A DNA stretch of 58,564 nt from Rhodocyclaceae bacterium (GTDB taxonomy: Bacteria > Pseudomonadota > Gammaproteobacteria > Burkholderiales > Rhodocyclaceae), in the NCBI GenBank assembly GCA_003963315.1, contig RXJP01000056.1, positions 1-58,564 of the forward strand, written 5' to 3'. Positions 8,364 through 16,188 of this stretch are shown here, piece by piece. The notes beneath the pieces were generated by a model, which saw only the letters and a program-made list of their open reading frames with translations, did no database searches and had not been told where the DNA came from. Within the stretch, counting starts at the first letter, position 1, and each line of letters begins with the position of its first letter. The position numbers were made by a program, and so were the translations under genes.

Positions 8364-9038
8364 CTAGCTGCGTTCATCGGACACCAACTGCCCGTCCACC
8401 ATGCGCAGCCGGCGCTGGGCCCGTCCGCCCAGTTCCAGGTCATGGGTGACCATGATGAGGGTGCCGCCGGCGGCGTGGAGGCCCTCCAGCAGGGCGATGA
8501 CTTCCTGGCCGGTGTGGCGGTCCAGGTTGCCGGTGGGTTCGTCCGCCAGGATCACCGGCGGTTGCATGGACATGGCGCGGGCGATGGCGACACGTTGGCA
8601 CTGGCCGCCGGAAAGTTGGTCGGGGCGGTGGCCGGCGCGGTTCTCCAGGCCGTATTGGGCGAGGAGGGTGGCCAGGCGGCGCTGTCGTTCTGCGGGTTCC
8701 ACGCCGGCCAGCACCATGGGCAGGGCGATATTCTCGGCGGCGGTAAGGCGCGGCACCAGGTGGAAGAACTGGAAGACGAAACCGATCTTCTCCCGCCGCA
8801 CCCGGGCCAGCTCGTCGTCGGAAAGGCCGGTGACGTCGCGGTTGTCCAGGGTGTAGCGGCCGGCATTGGGCCGGTCGAGGAGGCCGAGGATGTTGAGCAG
8901 GGAGGATTTTCCTGAGCCCGAGGGCCCCATGATGGACACGTATTCCCCGGCCTGGATAGAGAGGTCGACGCCGCGCAGGGCATGCACGGTTTCATCGCCG
9001 ACGCGATAGCTGCGTTGGATGCCGGTGAGCTGGATCAT
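8364..9038 (-). CDS. ABC transporter ATP-binding protein, MacB/LolD type
   Basis: A 224-residue ATPase that would energise the two neighbouring permeases. All motifs are present: Walker A GPSGSGKSS near residue 39, signature LSGGQ near 142, Walker B VILADE near 162, and the switch histidine in MVTHD. The short length and the HALRGVDLSIQAGEYVSIMG lead are typical of the LolD/MacB branch rather than of importers. The signature is followed by CQRVAIARAM, with C where Q is more usual, a minor variation. It lies 30 bases after the adaptor gene and 15 before the VOC gene. The protein is cytoplasmic and associates with the membrane through its permeases. Confidence 0.93.
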   Translation of the reverse strand: MIQLTGIQRSYRVGDETVHALRGVDLSIQAGEYVSIMGPSGSGKSSLLNILGLLDRPNAGRYTLDNRDVTGLSDDELARVRREKIGFVFQFFHLVPRLTAAENIALPMVLAGVEPAERQRRLATLLAQYGLENRAGHRPDQLSGGQCQRVAIARAMSMQPPVILADEPTGNLDRHTGQEVIALLEGLHAAGGTLIMVTHDLELGGRAQRRLRMVDGQLVSDERS

Positions 9039-9068
9039 GGCTTCATCGCCAGGGTGCGTTGGCGGCAG

Positions 9069-10232
9069 TCAGGGCTTCTTGCTTTCCGCCACGGCGCGGA
9101 TGCCGGCCTTGACGCCTTCCCGGTCAAGGGAAGTGACGATCTGTTCCCCCTTGGTGAGCCCGGCCTTGATCTCGGTGTATTCCCAGTTGGAAAGCCCGGG
9201 TTCCACCTTGCGTTCCTCCAGCACACCTTCGCTGCCGAGGAGTAATACTTTGTTCCCCGGCATGAGGGCGGCGGTGGGGATGCGCAGCGCCTGGTCGCGG
9301 CTTTCGACGACGACTTCGATGTCGGCGGAGTAACCCACCAGCAACTGGCCTTCCTTCTGCACCGCCGCCGGGTCTTCGAATGCCACTTCCACTTCCACGG
9401 TGCGGGCCTGTTTTTCCAGGGCCAGCACATAGGGGGCGATGCGTCTCACCTTGCCGGCGAAATGCTTGCCGCGCCAGGCATCCAGGGTGATGCGTCCCGC
9501 CATGCCGACCTTGATCTTGGCGGCATCCACTTCGTCGATGGGCGCGGTGACGTAGAGGCAGCTATCGTCGATCAGGTCCACCGCCGGCAGGGTGGGAATG
9601 CCCGGCGGCGAGGGCGTGAGGTACTCGCCCACTTCGCCGTTGATTTCGGCGACGATGCCGGGGAACGGCGCCCGCAGCACTGTGCGGGAGGTGTCGGCGC
9701 GGGCGGCGGCGATACGGGCATCGGCTTCCTTGACCCCGGCCTTGGCCGACTCGCAGGTGGCCTGGCTGGATTTCGCCTGGGCCTCGGCCCGCACCACCCG
9801 CTCTTCGGACACAAAGCCCTTGTCCCTCAGGGAACGGGCCTGTTTGGCCTCGGACTGGGCGGCCACAGCCAATTGGCAGGCCTCGGTGACCCGGGATTTG
9901 GCGGTTTCCAATTGCTCCCGGGAGAGCTTTTCCCGGGCCACCAGATCATCGTTCCAGAGCTCCAGCAGCAGTTCGCCGGCCTTCACCCGTTGCCCTTTCT
10001 TCACCGGCAGGCTGGCAATGCGTCCGGCGGCGGGCGGGGCCACTTTGGCTCGGCGGCAGGCCGCCACGGACCCGGCCCGGGTATTGGCAACGGAGGTTTC
10101 CACGGTGCCGTTCTCCACGGTCGCCACCAGCACAGGCAAGGGCTTCGGTCGGGTGGCGAATTTGAGGGCGGCGCCCAGGACTGCAACAAGCAGCAGCGCC
10201 AGGGCAAGGCGTTTGATCAGTGTGGTGTTCAT
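9069..10232 (-). CDS. Periplasmic adaptor (HlyD/MacA-like membrane fusion protein)
   Basis: A 387-residue adaptor of a tripartite export system. An N-terminal signal-anchor helix (LALALLLVAVLGAAL, about 9-25) is followed by a lipoyl-like domain split by a long alpha-hairpin (about 85-180, rich in A, K, E and R), then beta-barrel and membrane-proximal domains. The RIASLPVKKGQRVKAGELLLEL segment is the typical first half of the lipoyl domain. In MacA-like proteins this subunit links the inner-membrane ABC complex to a TolC-type channel. The gene starts four bases from the end of the upstream ydcH-like gene, so the two are probably cotranscribed. Confidence 0.9.
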   Translation of the reverse strand: MNTTLIKRLALALLLVAVLGAALKFATRPKPLPVLVATVENGTVETSVANTRAGSVAACRRAKVAPPAAGRIASLPVKKGQRVKAGELLLELWNDDLVAREKLSREQLETAKSRVTEACQLAVAAQSEAKQARSLRDKGFVSEERVVRAEAQAKSSQATCESAKAGVKEADARIAAARADTSRTVLRAPFPGIVAEINGEVGEYLTPSPPGIPTLPAVDLIDDSCLYVTAPIDEVDAAKIKVGMAGRITLDAWRGKHFAGKVRRIAPYVLALEKQARTVEVEVAFEDPAAVQKEGQLLVGYSADIEVVVESRDQALRIPTAALMPGNKVLLLGSEGVLEERKVEPGLSNWEYTEIKAGLTKGEQIVTSLDREGVKAGIRAVAESKKP

Positions 10233-10235
10233 GGG

Positions 10236-10454
10236 TCAGGCGCGGTCGTCAGGCTGGAGCATGCGTTCCATCAGACTGATGCGGTCCTTCAGGTGGAGCT
10301 TGCGTTTTTTCAGGCGGCGCAGGATCAATTCATCCTGGGCCGGGTTTTCCACAAGGCGGGAAATGGCGTCGTCCAGGTCGCGGTGTTCCACCAGCAACTC
10401 GTGGAGACGGGCGCGCAGGTTTTCGGGGCTGTCACTGCTGTCGTTGGTATCCAT
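10236..10454 (-). CDS. YdcH-family (DUF465) small protein
   Basis: A 72-residue charged protein of the YdcH/DUF465 family. It is predicted to be almost wholly helical: ENLRARLHELLVEHRDLDDA, then IxxL and a basic hairpin ILRRLKKRKLHLKDRISLME, which is the family hallmark. I chose the ATG at 10454 because the longer frame would begin in the phaC promoter region with an atypical sequence. No biochemical function is established for this family to my knowledge. It is the first gene of the export operon, with three bases between it and the adaptor gene, and is transcribed divergently from phaC. Confidence 0.82.
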   Translation of the reverse strand: MDTNDSSDSPENLRARLHELLVEHRDLDDAISRLVENPAQDELILRRLKKRKLHLKDRISLMERMLQPDDRA

Positions 10455-10573
10455 GGCCGCATGGTATGACGCCAGAGGAGCCCTTGGCAACGTCCAGGGT
10501 ATCGGCAGCGGTTCCCGGCAAGGCCATTCCGGCCGCCCTTTACAATTCAATACATTTTCGACCTAAAGCAATG

Positions 10574-10602
10574 TTGACATCGATTTTTGTGCAATGCAAA
10601 AT
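10574..10602 (+). promoter_or_regulatory. Probable sigma-70 promoter of phaC
   Basis: TTGACA at 10574-10579 is a perfect -35 box. With a 17-base spacer, CAAAAT at 10597-10602 is an acceptable -10. The spacer and -10 area hold TTTTGTGCAATGCAAAA, a short interrupted inverted repeat rich in TGCA, which is the sort of site bound by PhaR repressors. Repressor binding here is inference. Confidence 0.6.
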
Positions 10603-10676
10603 CTTTGCGGTAAATCTCGACTAATATCCTGAAACGAGCCCCAGAGGGCGGCCCATCAGGCGCGACAGGACAACCC

Positions 10677-12443
10677 ATGCCGGATCAATCTGCACCGTTC
10701 CCCCCTTCTGCCGACATCGCTGCTGCCATGCAGCAGTTCATGCAGAACATGCAGTCCGTCTTCCAGGCCCAGCAGCCGGGAGTAGCCGGGCTGGAGGGGG
10801 CTTTGCCCAAATTGCCGCTGCCGCCCATGACCCCCGAGCTGTCCGCCCTGCAAAAAGACTGGATGGGCCAGCATGCCCAGTTGTGGCAGACCTTCATCGA
10901 ACGTTCCCGCGCCGAGGCGGCGGTCAAGCAACAGGCCCCATCCGCCACGGAAGCGCCGCCCCCCATGGCACCCGTGTCCGACCGGCGTTTCGCCGATGCG
11001 TCCTGGGAAGGCAGCCCGGTATACGACTACATGCGGCGCGCCTATCTGATCAACGCCGGTTATCTGAAGAAAATGGTCGAGGAAGTGCCGGCGGAAGACG
11101 AGAAGGCCCGCCAGCGACTGCGCTATATGGTGGGGCAGTATGTGGAGGCCCTGGCGCCTTCCAACTATGCTGCGACCAACCCGGAAGTCATCAAGACCGC
11201 CTTGGAAACCGGCGGCGAGAGCATCCGCCAGGGTATCCAGAATCTGTTGGGGGATATGGACAAGGGCCGCATCTCTATGACCGACGACGCGGCTTTCGAA
11301 GTGGGCCGCAACCTGGCCACTACCCCCGGCGCAGTGGTGTTCGAGAACGAAATTTTCCAACTGATCCAGTATTCGCCCCTCACCGACAAGGTGGCCCAGC
11401 GGCCGCTGCTGATGGTGCCGCCCAGCATCAACAAGTTCTACATCCTGGATTTGCAGGCGAAGAATTCCTTCGTTCGCTATGCGGTGGAGCAGGGCAACAC
11501 CGTGTTCCTGGTGTCCTGGCGCAACGTCAAGGCCGAGCAGGGACATCTGAACTGGGACGACTATCTCGAAAACGGCGTGCTCAAGGCCATCGCCGTGGTG
11601 CAGGCCATCTGCAAGATCAAACAGATCAACGTGCTCGGCTTCTGCGTCGGCGGCACCATGCTCACTTCAGCACTGGCCGTCGCCCGGGGACTCGGCGATA
11701 ACCCGGTGAAATCCCTCACCTTGCTGACGACGCTGCTGGATTTTTCCGATGCCGGCGAAATCGGCATGTTCGTGGACGAGGCCATGGTCCAGGCCCGGGA
11801 AGCCACCCTGGGCAAAGGCGGCGTGTATTCCGGCAAGGAACTGGCATCGGTGTTTTCCAGCCTGCGCCCCAACGATCTGATCTGGCAGTACGTGGTGGGC
11901 AACTACCTCAAGGGCAGCAAGCCCATGGCCTTCGATCTGCTGTACTGGAACAGCGATCCCACCAACCTGCCCGGGCCTTTCTACGCCTGGTACCTGCGCA
12001 ACATGTATTTGGAAAACAGCCTCAAGGTACCGGGCAAGCTGGAGATGTGCGGCGTCAAGGCCGACTTGGGCAAGGTGGACATGCCCGCCTTCATCCTCGC
12101 CGCCCGGGAAGACCACATTGTTCCCTGGCGGTCCGCCTACGATTCCAGTCGCCTGTTGGGAGGCGAAAAAACCTTTGTACTCGGCGCTTCGGGTCATATC
12201 GCCGGTGTCGTGAATCCCGCATCGTCGGGAAAACGCAGCCATTGGCTGCAAGGGGCGCAGACCGAAAATGCGGAGCAATGGCTTGATTCTGCAACGGAAG
12301 TGAAAGGCAGTTGGTGGCCGGAATGGACCCGCTGGCTGGCCACCTTCGGCGGCCGCAAAGTCGCTGCCAGAGGCCGTCTGGGCAATGATGAATTTTCTCC
12401 CCTGGAGTCCGCTCCGGGTCGATACGTCAAGGAAAGAGCATAA
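10677..12443 (+). CDS. phaC: Class I poly-beta-hydroxyalkanoate synthase
   Basis: PhaC polymerises (R)-3-hydroxyacyl-CoA into PHA at the granule surface. The 588-residue length fits class I enzymes. After a variable N-terminal region (about 1-110) comes the alpha/beta-hydrolase core. The lipase-like box GFCVGGT contains the nucleophile Cys323, and Asp479 (in AREDHIVPW) and His507 (in SGHIAGVVNP) complete the triad. The start is an ATG with GACAGGA six bases upstream. It is followed 87 bases later by phaB and then by a second reductase and phaR, the normal betaproteobacterial PHB locus, though no phaA thiolase is present here. Short-chain monomers are the likely substrate by class. Confidence 0.96.
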   Translation: MPDQSAPFPPSADIAAAMQQFMQNMQSVFQAQQPGVAGLEGALPKLPLPPMTPELSALQKDWMGQHAQLWQTFIERSRAEAAVKQQAPSATEAPPPMAPVSDRRFADASWEGSPVYDYMRRAYLINAGYLKKMVEEVPAEDEKARQRLRYMVGQYVEALAPSNYAATNPEVIKTALETGGESIRQGIQNLLGDMDKGRISMTDDAAFEVGRNLATTPGAVVFENEIFQLIQYSPLTDKVAQRPLLMVPPSINKFYILDLQAKNSFVRYAVEQGNTVFLVSWRNVKAEQGHLNWDDYLENGVLKAIAVVQAICKIKQINVLGFCVGGTMLTSALAVARGLGDNPVKSLTLLTTLLDFSDAGEIGMFVDEAMVQAREATLGKGGVYSGKELASVFSSLRPNDLIWQYVVGNYLKGSKPMAFDLLYWNSDPTNLPGPFYAWYLRNMYLENSLKVPGKLEMCGVKADLGKVDMPAFILAAREDHIVPWRSAYDSSRLLGGEKTFVLGASGHIAGVVNPASSGKRSHWLQGAQTENAEQWLDSATEVKGSWWPEWTRWLATFGGRKVAARGRLGNDEFSPLESAPGRYVKERA

Positions 12444-12530
12444 TGACAGCAGGTGCATTCAAATGTGCTGACGCTGCATCAGGTGCTTTGAGTGCGCCGT
12501 ATCGGCTTAAGAAAACTGAGGAGAAAAATC

Positions 12531-13271
12531 ATGCAAAGAGTTGCTTTGGTCACAGGAGGTATGGGCGGTCTTGGGGAAGCGATTTGTATCAAGCTGGCCG
12601 CGTTGGGTTACAAGGTAGTGACCACGCACAGTCCCGGCAATACGAAGGCGCAGGATTGGTTGCGCACCATGAATGACATGGGCTACGGCTTCAAGGCCTA
12701 TCCCTGCGACGTGGCGGATTACGCGTCCTGCGAGGCCTGCGTCAAGCAGATCGAACAGGATCTGGGTCCGGTGGATGTGCTGGTGAACAATGCCGGCATC
12801 ACCCGCGACATGACGTTCAAGAAGATGACGAAGGCGGATTGGGACGCGGTGATCAGCACCAACCTGGATTCCGTGTTCAACATGTCCAAGCAGGTGGTGG
12901 ACGGCATGTCCGACCGCGGCTGGGGCCGGGTCATCAACATCTCTTCGGTGAACGGCCAGAAGGGCGCCTTCGGCCAGACCAACTATTCCGCCGCCAAGGC
13001 CGGCATGCACGGCTTTACCAAGGCACTGGCCCTGGAAGTGGCGAAGAAGGGCGTGACGGTGAACACCATTTCCCCGGGCTACATCGGGACCAAGATGGTC
13101 ACCGCCATTCCCAAGGAAGTGCTGGATTCCAAAATCCTGCCGCAGATTCCCATGAGCCGTCTGGGCAAACCTGAAGAAATCGCCGGACTGGTGGCCTACC
13201 TGTCCTCCGATGAAGCGGCTTTCGTGACGGGAGCCAATATCTCCATCAACGGCGGTCAGCATATGTTCTGA
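12531..13271 (+). CDS. phaB: Acetoacetyl-CoA reductase
   Basis: A 246-residue short-chain dehydrogenase that reduces acetoacetyl-CoA with NADPH to (R)-3-hydroxybutyryl-CoA, the monomer for PhaC. The cofactor motif is canonical (TGGMGGLG, residues 8-15), the NNAG motif is present as VLVNNAGITRD, and the catalytic residues are Ser139, Tyr152 and Lys156 (NYSAAK). NISSVNGQKGAFGQTNYS matches classic PhaB proteins closely. The start at 12531 is fixed by GAGGAG seven bases upstream; the longer frame adds an implausible basic lead. A strong terminator follows at 13280, separating this gene from the second reductase copy. Confidence 0.95.
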   Translation: MQRVALVTGGMGGLGEAICIKLAALGYKVVTTHSPGNTKAQDWLRTMNDMGYGFKAYPCDVADYASCEACVKQIEQDLGPVDVLVNNAGITRDMTFKKMTKADWDAVISTNLDSVFNMSKQVVDGMSDRGWGRVINISSVNGQKGAFGQTNYSAAKAGMHGFTKALALEVAKKGVTVNTISPGYIGTKMVTAIPKEVLDSKILPQIPMSRLGKPEEIAGLVAYLSSDEAAFVTGANISINGGQHMF

Positions 13272-13279
13272 TCGCCCGG

Positions 13280-13318
13280 CGGGCCGCTTTTATTGTGGGG
13301 GCGGCCCGTTTCGTTTTT
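13280..13318 (+). terminator. Rho-independent terminator after phaB
   Basis: The arms CGGGCCGC (13280-13287) and GCGGCCCG (13301-13308) are perfect complements with a 13-base loop, followed by TTTCGTTTTT. It lies nine bases after the phaB stop. It should end or attenuate the phaC-phaB transcript before the second reductase gene. Confidence 0.85.
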
Positions 13319-13342
13319 CGACCACAACTTAGGGAGTTAACA

Positions 13343-14089
13343 ATGAGTAAAAGAACAGCACTGGTTACAGGTGCATTGGGTGTTATCGTGACTGTGGTCA
13401 GCCAGGAATTGGCGAAAGCGGGTTGCCGGGTGGTTGCCGCCTATCATCCCCAATTCGACAAGCCCGAAGAATGGCTGAAGGAACAGGAAGCCGCCGGCTT
13501 CAAGGACTTCATCCTGGTGGCGGGCGATGTGTCCGACTTCGCTTCCTGCCAGGCCATGGTGGCCGAAGCCGAAGCCAAGGCCGGCGGTCCCATCGACATC
13601 CTGGTGAACAACGCCGGCATCACCCGCGACAAGATGTTCGCCAAGATGGAACCCGATCAGTGGAATGCGGTGATCGACACCAATCTTTCCAGCCTGTTCA
13701 ACATGACCAAGCAAGTGTCCGCCAAGATGGCCGAGCGTGGTTGGGGCCGCATCATCAATATCTCCTCGGTGAACGGCGTGAAGGGCCAGGCCGGCCAGAC
13801 CAACTACTCCGCTGCCAAGGCCGGTGTGATTGGTTTCACCAAGGCGCTGGCCCAGGAGCTGGCCGCCAAGGGCGTGACCGTGAACGCCATCGCTCCCGGC
13901 TACGTGGCCACCAAGATGGTCATGGCCATCAAGCCCGAAATCCTGCAAACCATCGTCGATTCCGTGCCCATGAAGCGTCTGGCCATGCCTGAGGAAATCG
14001 GCGGCGCCGTGGTGTATCTGGCCTCCGAAATCGCTGGCTTCGTTACCGGCGCTACGTTGAACATCAACGGCGGCCTCTACTATCAATAA
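13343..14089 (+). CDS. Second PhaB-like reductase with altered NADPH motif
   Basis: A 248-residue paralogue of the preceding reductase, plainly of the acetoacetyl-CoA reductase type: VLVNNAGITRDKMFAKM, NISSVNGVKGQAGQTNYSAAK and a C-terminal LNINGGLYYQ. The catalytic Ser, Tyr and Lys are all kept. The odd feature is the Rossmann glycine motif, which reads TGALGVIV at residues 9-16: V14 and V16 stand where the family has glycines (the neighbouring copy reads TGGMGGLG). Each could come from a single G-to-T change. The frame is otherwise intact and has a good ribosome binding site (AGGGAG, spacing 6), so it is probably expressed. It may have weak or changed cofactor binding, or a structural role; this cannot be decided from sequence. 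Confidence 0.9.
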   Translation: MSKRTALVTGALGVIVTVVSQELAKAGCRVVAAYHPQFDKPEEWLKEQEAAGFKDFILVAGDVSDFASCQAMVAEAEAKAGGPIDILVNNAGITRDKMFAKMEPDQWNAVIDTNLSSLFNMTKQVSAKMAERGWGRIINISSVNGVKGQAGQTNYSAAKAGVIGFTKALAQELAAKGVTVNAIAPGYVATKMVMAIKPEILQTIVDSVPMKRLAMPEEIGGAVVYLASEIAGFVTGATLNINGGLYYQ

Positions 14090-14101
14090 TCCGCGTTTTA
14101 T

Positions 14102-14135
14102 GGAAACATACCCCACCTGATGGCGGGGTGTTTCC
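14102..14135 (+). terminator. Hairpin after second phaB-like gene
   Basis: GGAAACATACCCC (14102-14114) can pair with GGGGTGTTTCC (14125-14135), leaving a two-base bulge. There is no T-tract after it, so it is a weak terminator candidate or an mRNA-stabilising hairpin before phaR. Confidence 0.5.
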
Positions 14136-14205
14136 CGTCGGAACTGACCCAAACATAACCATAAGGATCGCCAAACTTTGGCATCCGGGATAGAGGAGTG
14201 CAGAA

Positions 14206-14757
14206 GTGTCCGATTTGCGCCTGATTAAAAAGTATCCCAATCGTCGTCTCTACGATACCCAAACCAGCAGCTACATCACCCTGGTGGACGTCAAGGAGTT
14301 GGTCCTGAAACAGGAGGAGTTTCAGGTGGTGGATGCGAAGTCAGGGGAGGATCTGACCCGCAGCATCCTCCTCCAGATCATTCTGGAGGAGGAAGCTTGC
14401 GGCACGCCGATGTTCAGTTCCGACATCCTTGCCCAGATGATCCGTTTCTACGGTAATGCCATGCAGGGCATGATGGGAAAATACCTGGAAACCAACGTCA
14501 AGGCCTTCACCGACATGCAGGCCAAGTTGCAGGAACAGGCCCGCAGCATTTACGGCGACGGCGCTGCCGCCAACAATGTGGGCAGCAATGAGCTCTGGTC
14601 CCAGTTCCTGAATTTCCAGGGCCCCGCCATGCAGAACATGATGGGCACCTATGTGGAGCAATCCCGCAAGATGTTCCAGCAGATGCAGGACAATCTGCAA
14701 GACCAGTCCCTCAAGATGTTCTCCGGTTTTCCTTTTCCCGGCAGCGAAAAGAAGTAG
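14206..14757 (+). CDS. phaR: PHA synthesis repressor
   Basis: PhaR is a DNA-binding repressor that also binds PHA granules and controls phasin and synthase genes. The 183-residue protein has the diagnostic N-terminal domain LIKKYPNRRLYDTQTSSYIT followed by VDVKELVLKQEEFQVVDAKSGEDLTRS, then a PHB accumulation regulatory domain (ILLQIILEEE...MFSSDILAQMIRFYGNAMQ). The C-terminal third is rich in Q and M (MFQQMQDNLQDQ), which fits granule binding. The start is a GTG with GAGGAG seven bases upstream. Its position directly after the PHB genes is the usual one. TGCA-rich sequence in the phaC promoter is a possible target. Confidence 0.95.
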   Translation: MSDLRLIKKYPNRRLYDTQTSSYITLVDVKELVLKQEEFQVVDAKSGEDLTRSILLQIILEEEACGTPMFSSDILAQMIRFYGNAMQGMMGKYLETNVKAFTDMQAKLQEQARSIYGDGAAANNVGSNELWSQFLNFQGPAMQNMMGTYVEQSRKMFQQMQDNLQDQSLKMFSGFPFPGSEKK

Positions 14758-14762
14758 TTTCT

Positions 14763-14781
14763 CCCAGGCCATGGGCCTGGG
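14763..14781 (+). terminator. Perfect short hairpin after phaR
   Basis: CCCAGGCC (14763-14770) and GGCCTGGG (14774-14781) form an eight-base stem with a three-base loop, starting six bases after the phaR stop. No T-run follows, so intrinsic termination is uncertain. Confidence 0.5.
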
Positions 14782-14844
14782 CTGGTGAAGGCGGGAAGCG
14801 CATCGGGTAAACTCCGGCCCTTTCCCCCTCCGGTTTTCCCCGCC

Positions 14845-16179
14845 ATGACTGTTGTTCGCAAGAACGCTGCCCCCACTGTGGGCTTCGTTTCCCTTGGCTG
14901 TCCCAAAGCTTCCTCCGACGCCGAACAGATCCTCACCCGCCTGCGGGCCGAGGGCTATGAGATTTCCGGCAGCTACGACGGCGCCGATCTGGTGGTGGTG
15001 AATACCTGCGGCTTCATCGACGCCGCGGTGGAAGAATCCCTCGACGCCATCGGCGAGGCCCTGGCCGAGAACGGCAAGGTCATCGTCACCGGCTGCCTCG
15101 GGGCCAAGGGGGACATCGTCAAGAGCACCCACCCCAACGTGCTGGCTGTGACCGGCCCCCACGCCACCCAGGAAGTGATGGAGGCGGTGCATGCCCACCT
15201 GCCGCCGGAGCATGACCCCTACGTGGATCTGGTGCCGCCCCAGGGCATACGCCTGACGCCGGACCACTATGCCTACCTGAAAATTTCCGAAGGCTGCAAC
15301 CACCGCTGTACCTTCTGCATCATCCCCTCCCTGCGCGGCGATCTGGTGAGCCGGCCCATCGGCGATGTGCTGAAGGAGGCCGAAGCCCTGGCCGATGCCG
15401 GCGTCAAGGAACTGCTGGTGATCTCCCAGGACACCAGCGCTTACGGTGTGGACGTTAAATACCGCACCGGCTTCTGGGGCGGCAAGCCGGTCAAGACCAA
15501 GCTCTACGACCTGTGCCAGGGCCTGGGCGACTTGGGCCTGTGGGTGCGCCTGCACTACGTCTATCCCTATCCCAATGTGGATGATCTGATTCCGCTGATG
15601 GCCGAGGGCAAGATCCTGCCCTACCTGGACATTCCCTTCCAGCATGCCTCCGAGCGCATCCTCAAGTTGATGAAGCGCCCGGCTTCGTCGGAAAAAGTGC
15701 TGGAGCGTATCCAGGCCTGGCGCAAGGAAGTGCCCGACCTCACCATCCGCAGCACCTTCATCACCGGTTTCCCCGGCGAGACCGAGCGGGAATTCAACGA
15801 GCTGCTGGACTTCCTCGACGAAGCCCAGATCGACCGGGTCGGCGCCTTCGCCTATTCCGACGTGGAAGGCGCTGCGGCCAATGAATTGCCCGACCCCGTG
15901 CCCTTCGAGTTGCGGGAAGAGCGCCGCATGCGCTTGATGCAGCATCAGGAGGACATTAGCACCCAGCGCCTGGAACGCAAGATCGGCCGCCGCATCAAGG
16001 TGCTGGTGGACGACATCGACGAGGAGGGCGCCATCGCCCGTTCCGAAGGCGATGCCCCGGAGATCGACGGCCTGGTCATCGTCACCGATGGCCACGACTT
16101 GGAGATCGGCGAGTTCGCCGAGGTGACCGTGAACGATTGCGACGTGCACGACCTCTACGCCACCCTGGCGGAAGATTAA
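14845..16179 (+). CDS. rimO: Ribosomal protein S12 methylthiotransferase
   Basis: RimO is a radical-SAM enzyme that adds a methylthio group to an aspartate of ribosomal protein S12 in the cytoplasm. The 444-residue protein has the three family domains in order: an N-terminal MTTase domain ([19 protein letters not shown], with cysteines for the auxiliary 4Fe-4S cluster), the radical-SAM core with C151, C155 and C158 in [17 protein letters not shown], and a C-terminal TRAM domain. SLGCPK and the RSRPIGD-like [11 protein letters not shown] distinguish RimO from MiaB. I chose the ATG at 14845, since the upstream frame contains the phaR hairpin and reads poorly. It appears to be expressed separately from phaR. 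Confidence 0.96.
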   Translation: MTVVRKNAAPTVGFVSLGCPKASSDAEQILTRLRAEGYEISGSYDGADLVVVNTCGFIDAAVEESLDAIGEALAENGKVIVTGCLGAKGDIVKSTHPNVLAVTGPHATQEVMEAVHAHLPPEHDPYVDLVPPQGIRLTPDHYAYLKISEGCNHRCTFCIIPSLRGDLVSRPIGDVLKEAEALADAGVKELLVISQDTSAYGVDVKYRTGFWGGKPVKTKLYDLCQGLGDLGLWVRLHYVYPYPNVDDLIPLMAEGKILPYLDIPFQHASERILKLMKRPASSEKVLERIQAWRKEVPDLTIRSTFITGFPGETEREFNELLDFLDEAQIDRVGAFAYSDVEGAAANELPDPVPFELREERRMRLMQHQEDISTQRLERKIGRRIKVLVDDIDEEGAIARSEGDAPEIDGLVIVTDGHDLEIGEFAEVTVNDCDVHDLYATLAED

Positions 16180-16188
16180 GCACCACGT

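Noticed and set aside
13343-14089. Calling the second PhaB copy a pseudogene
   Set aside because: The frame, catalytic residues and ribosome binding site are intact; only the glycine motif is altered.
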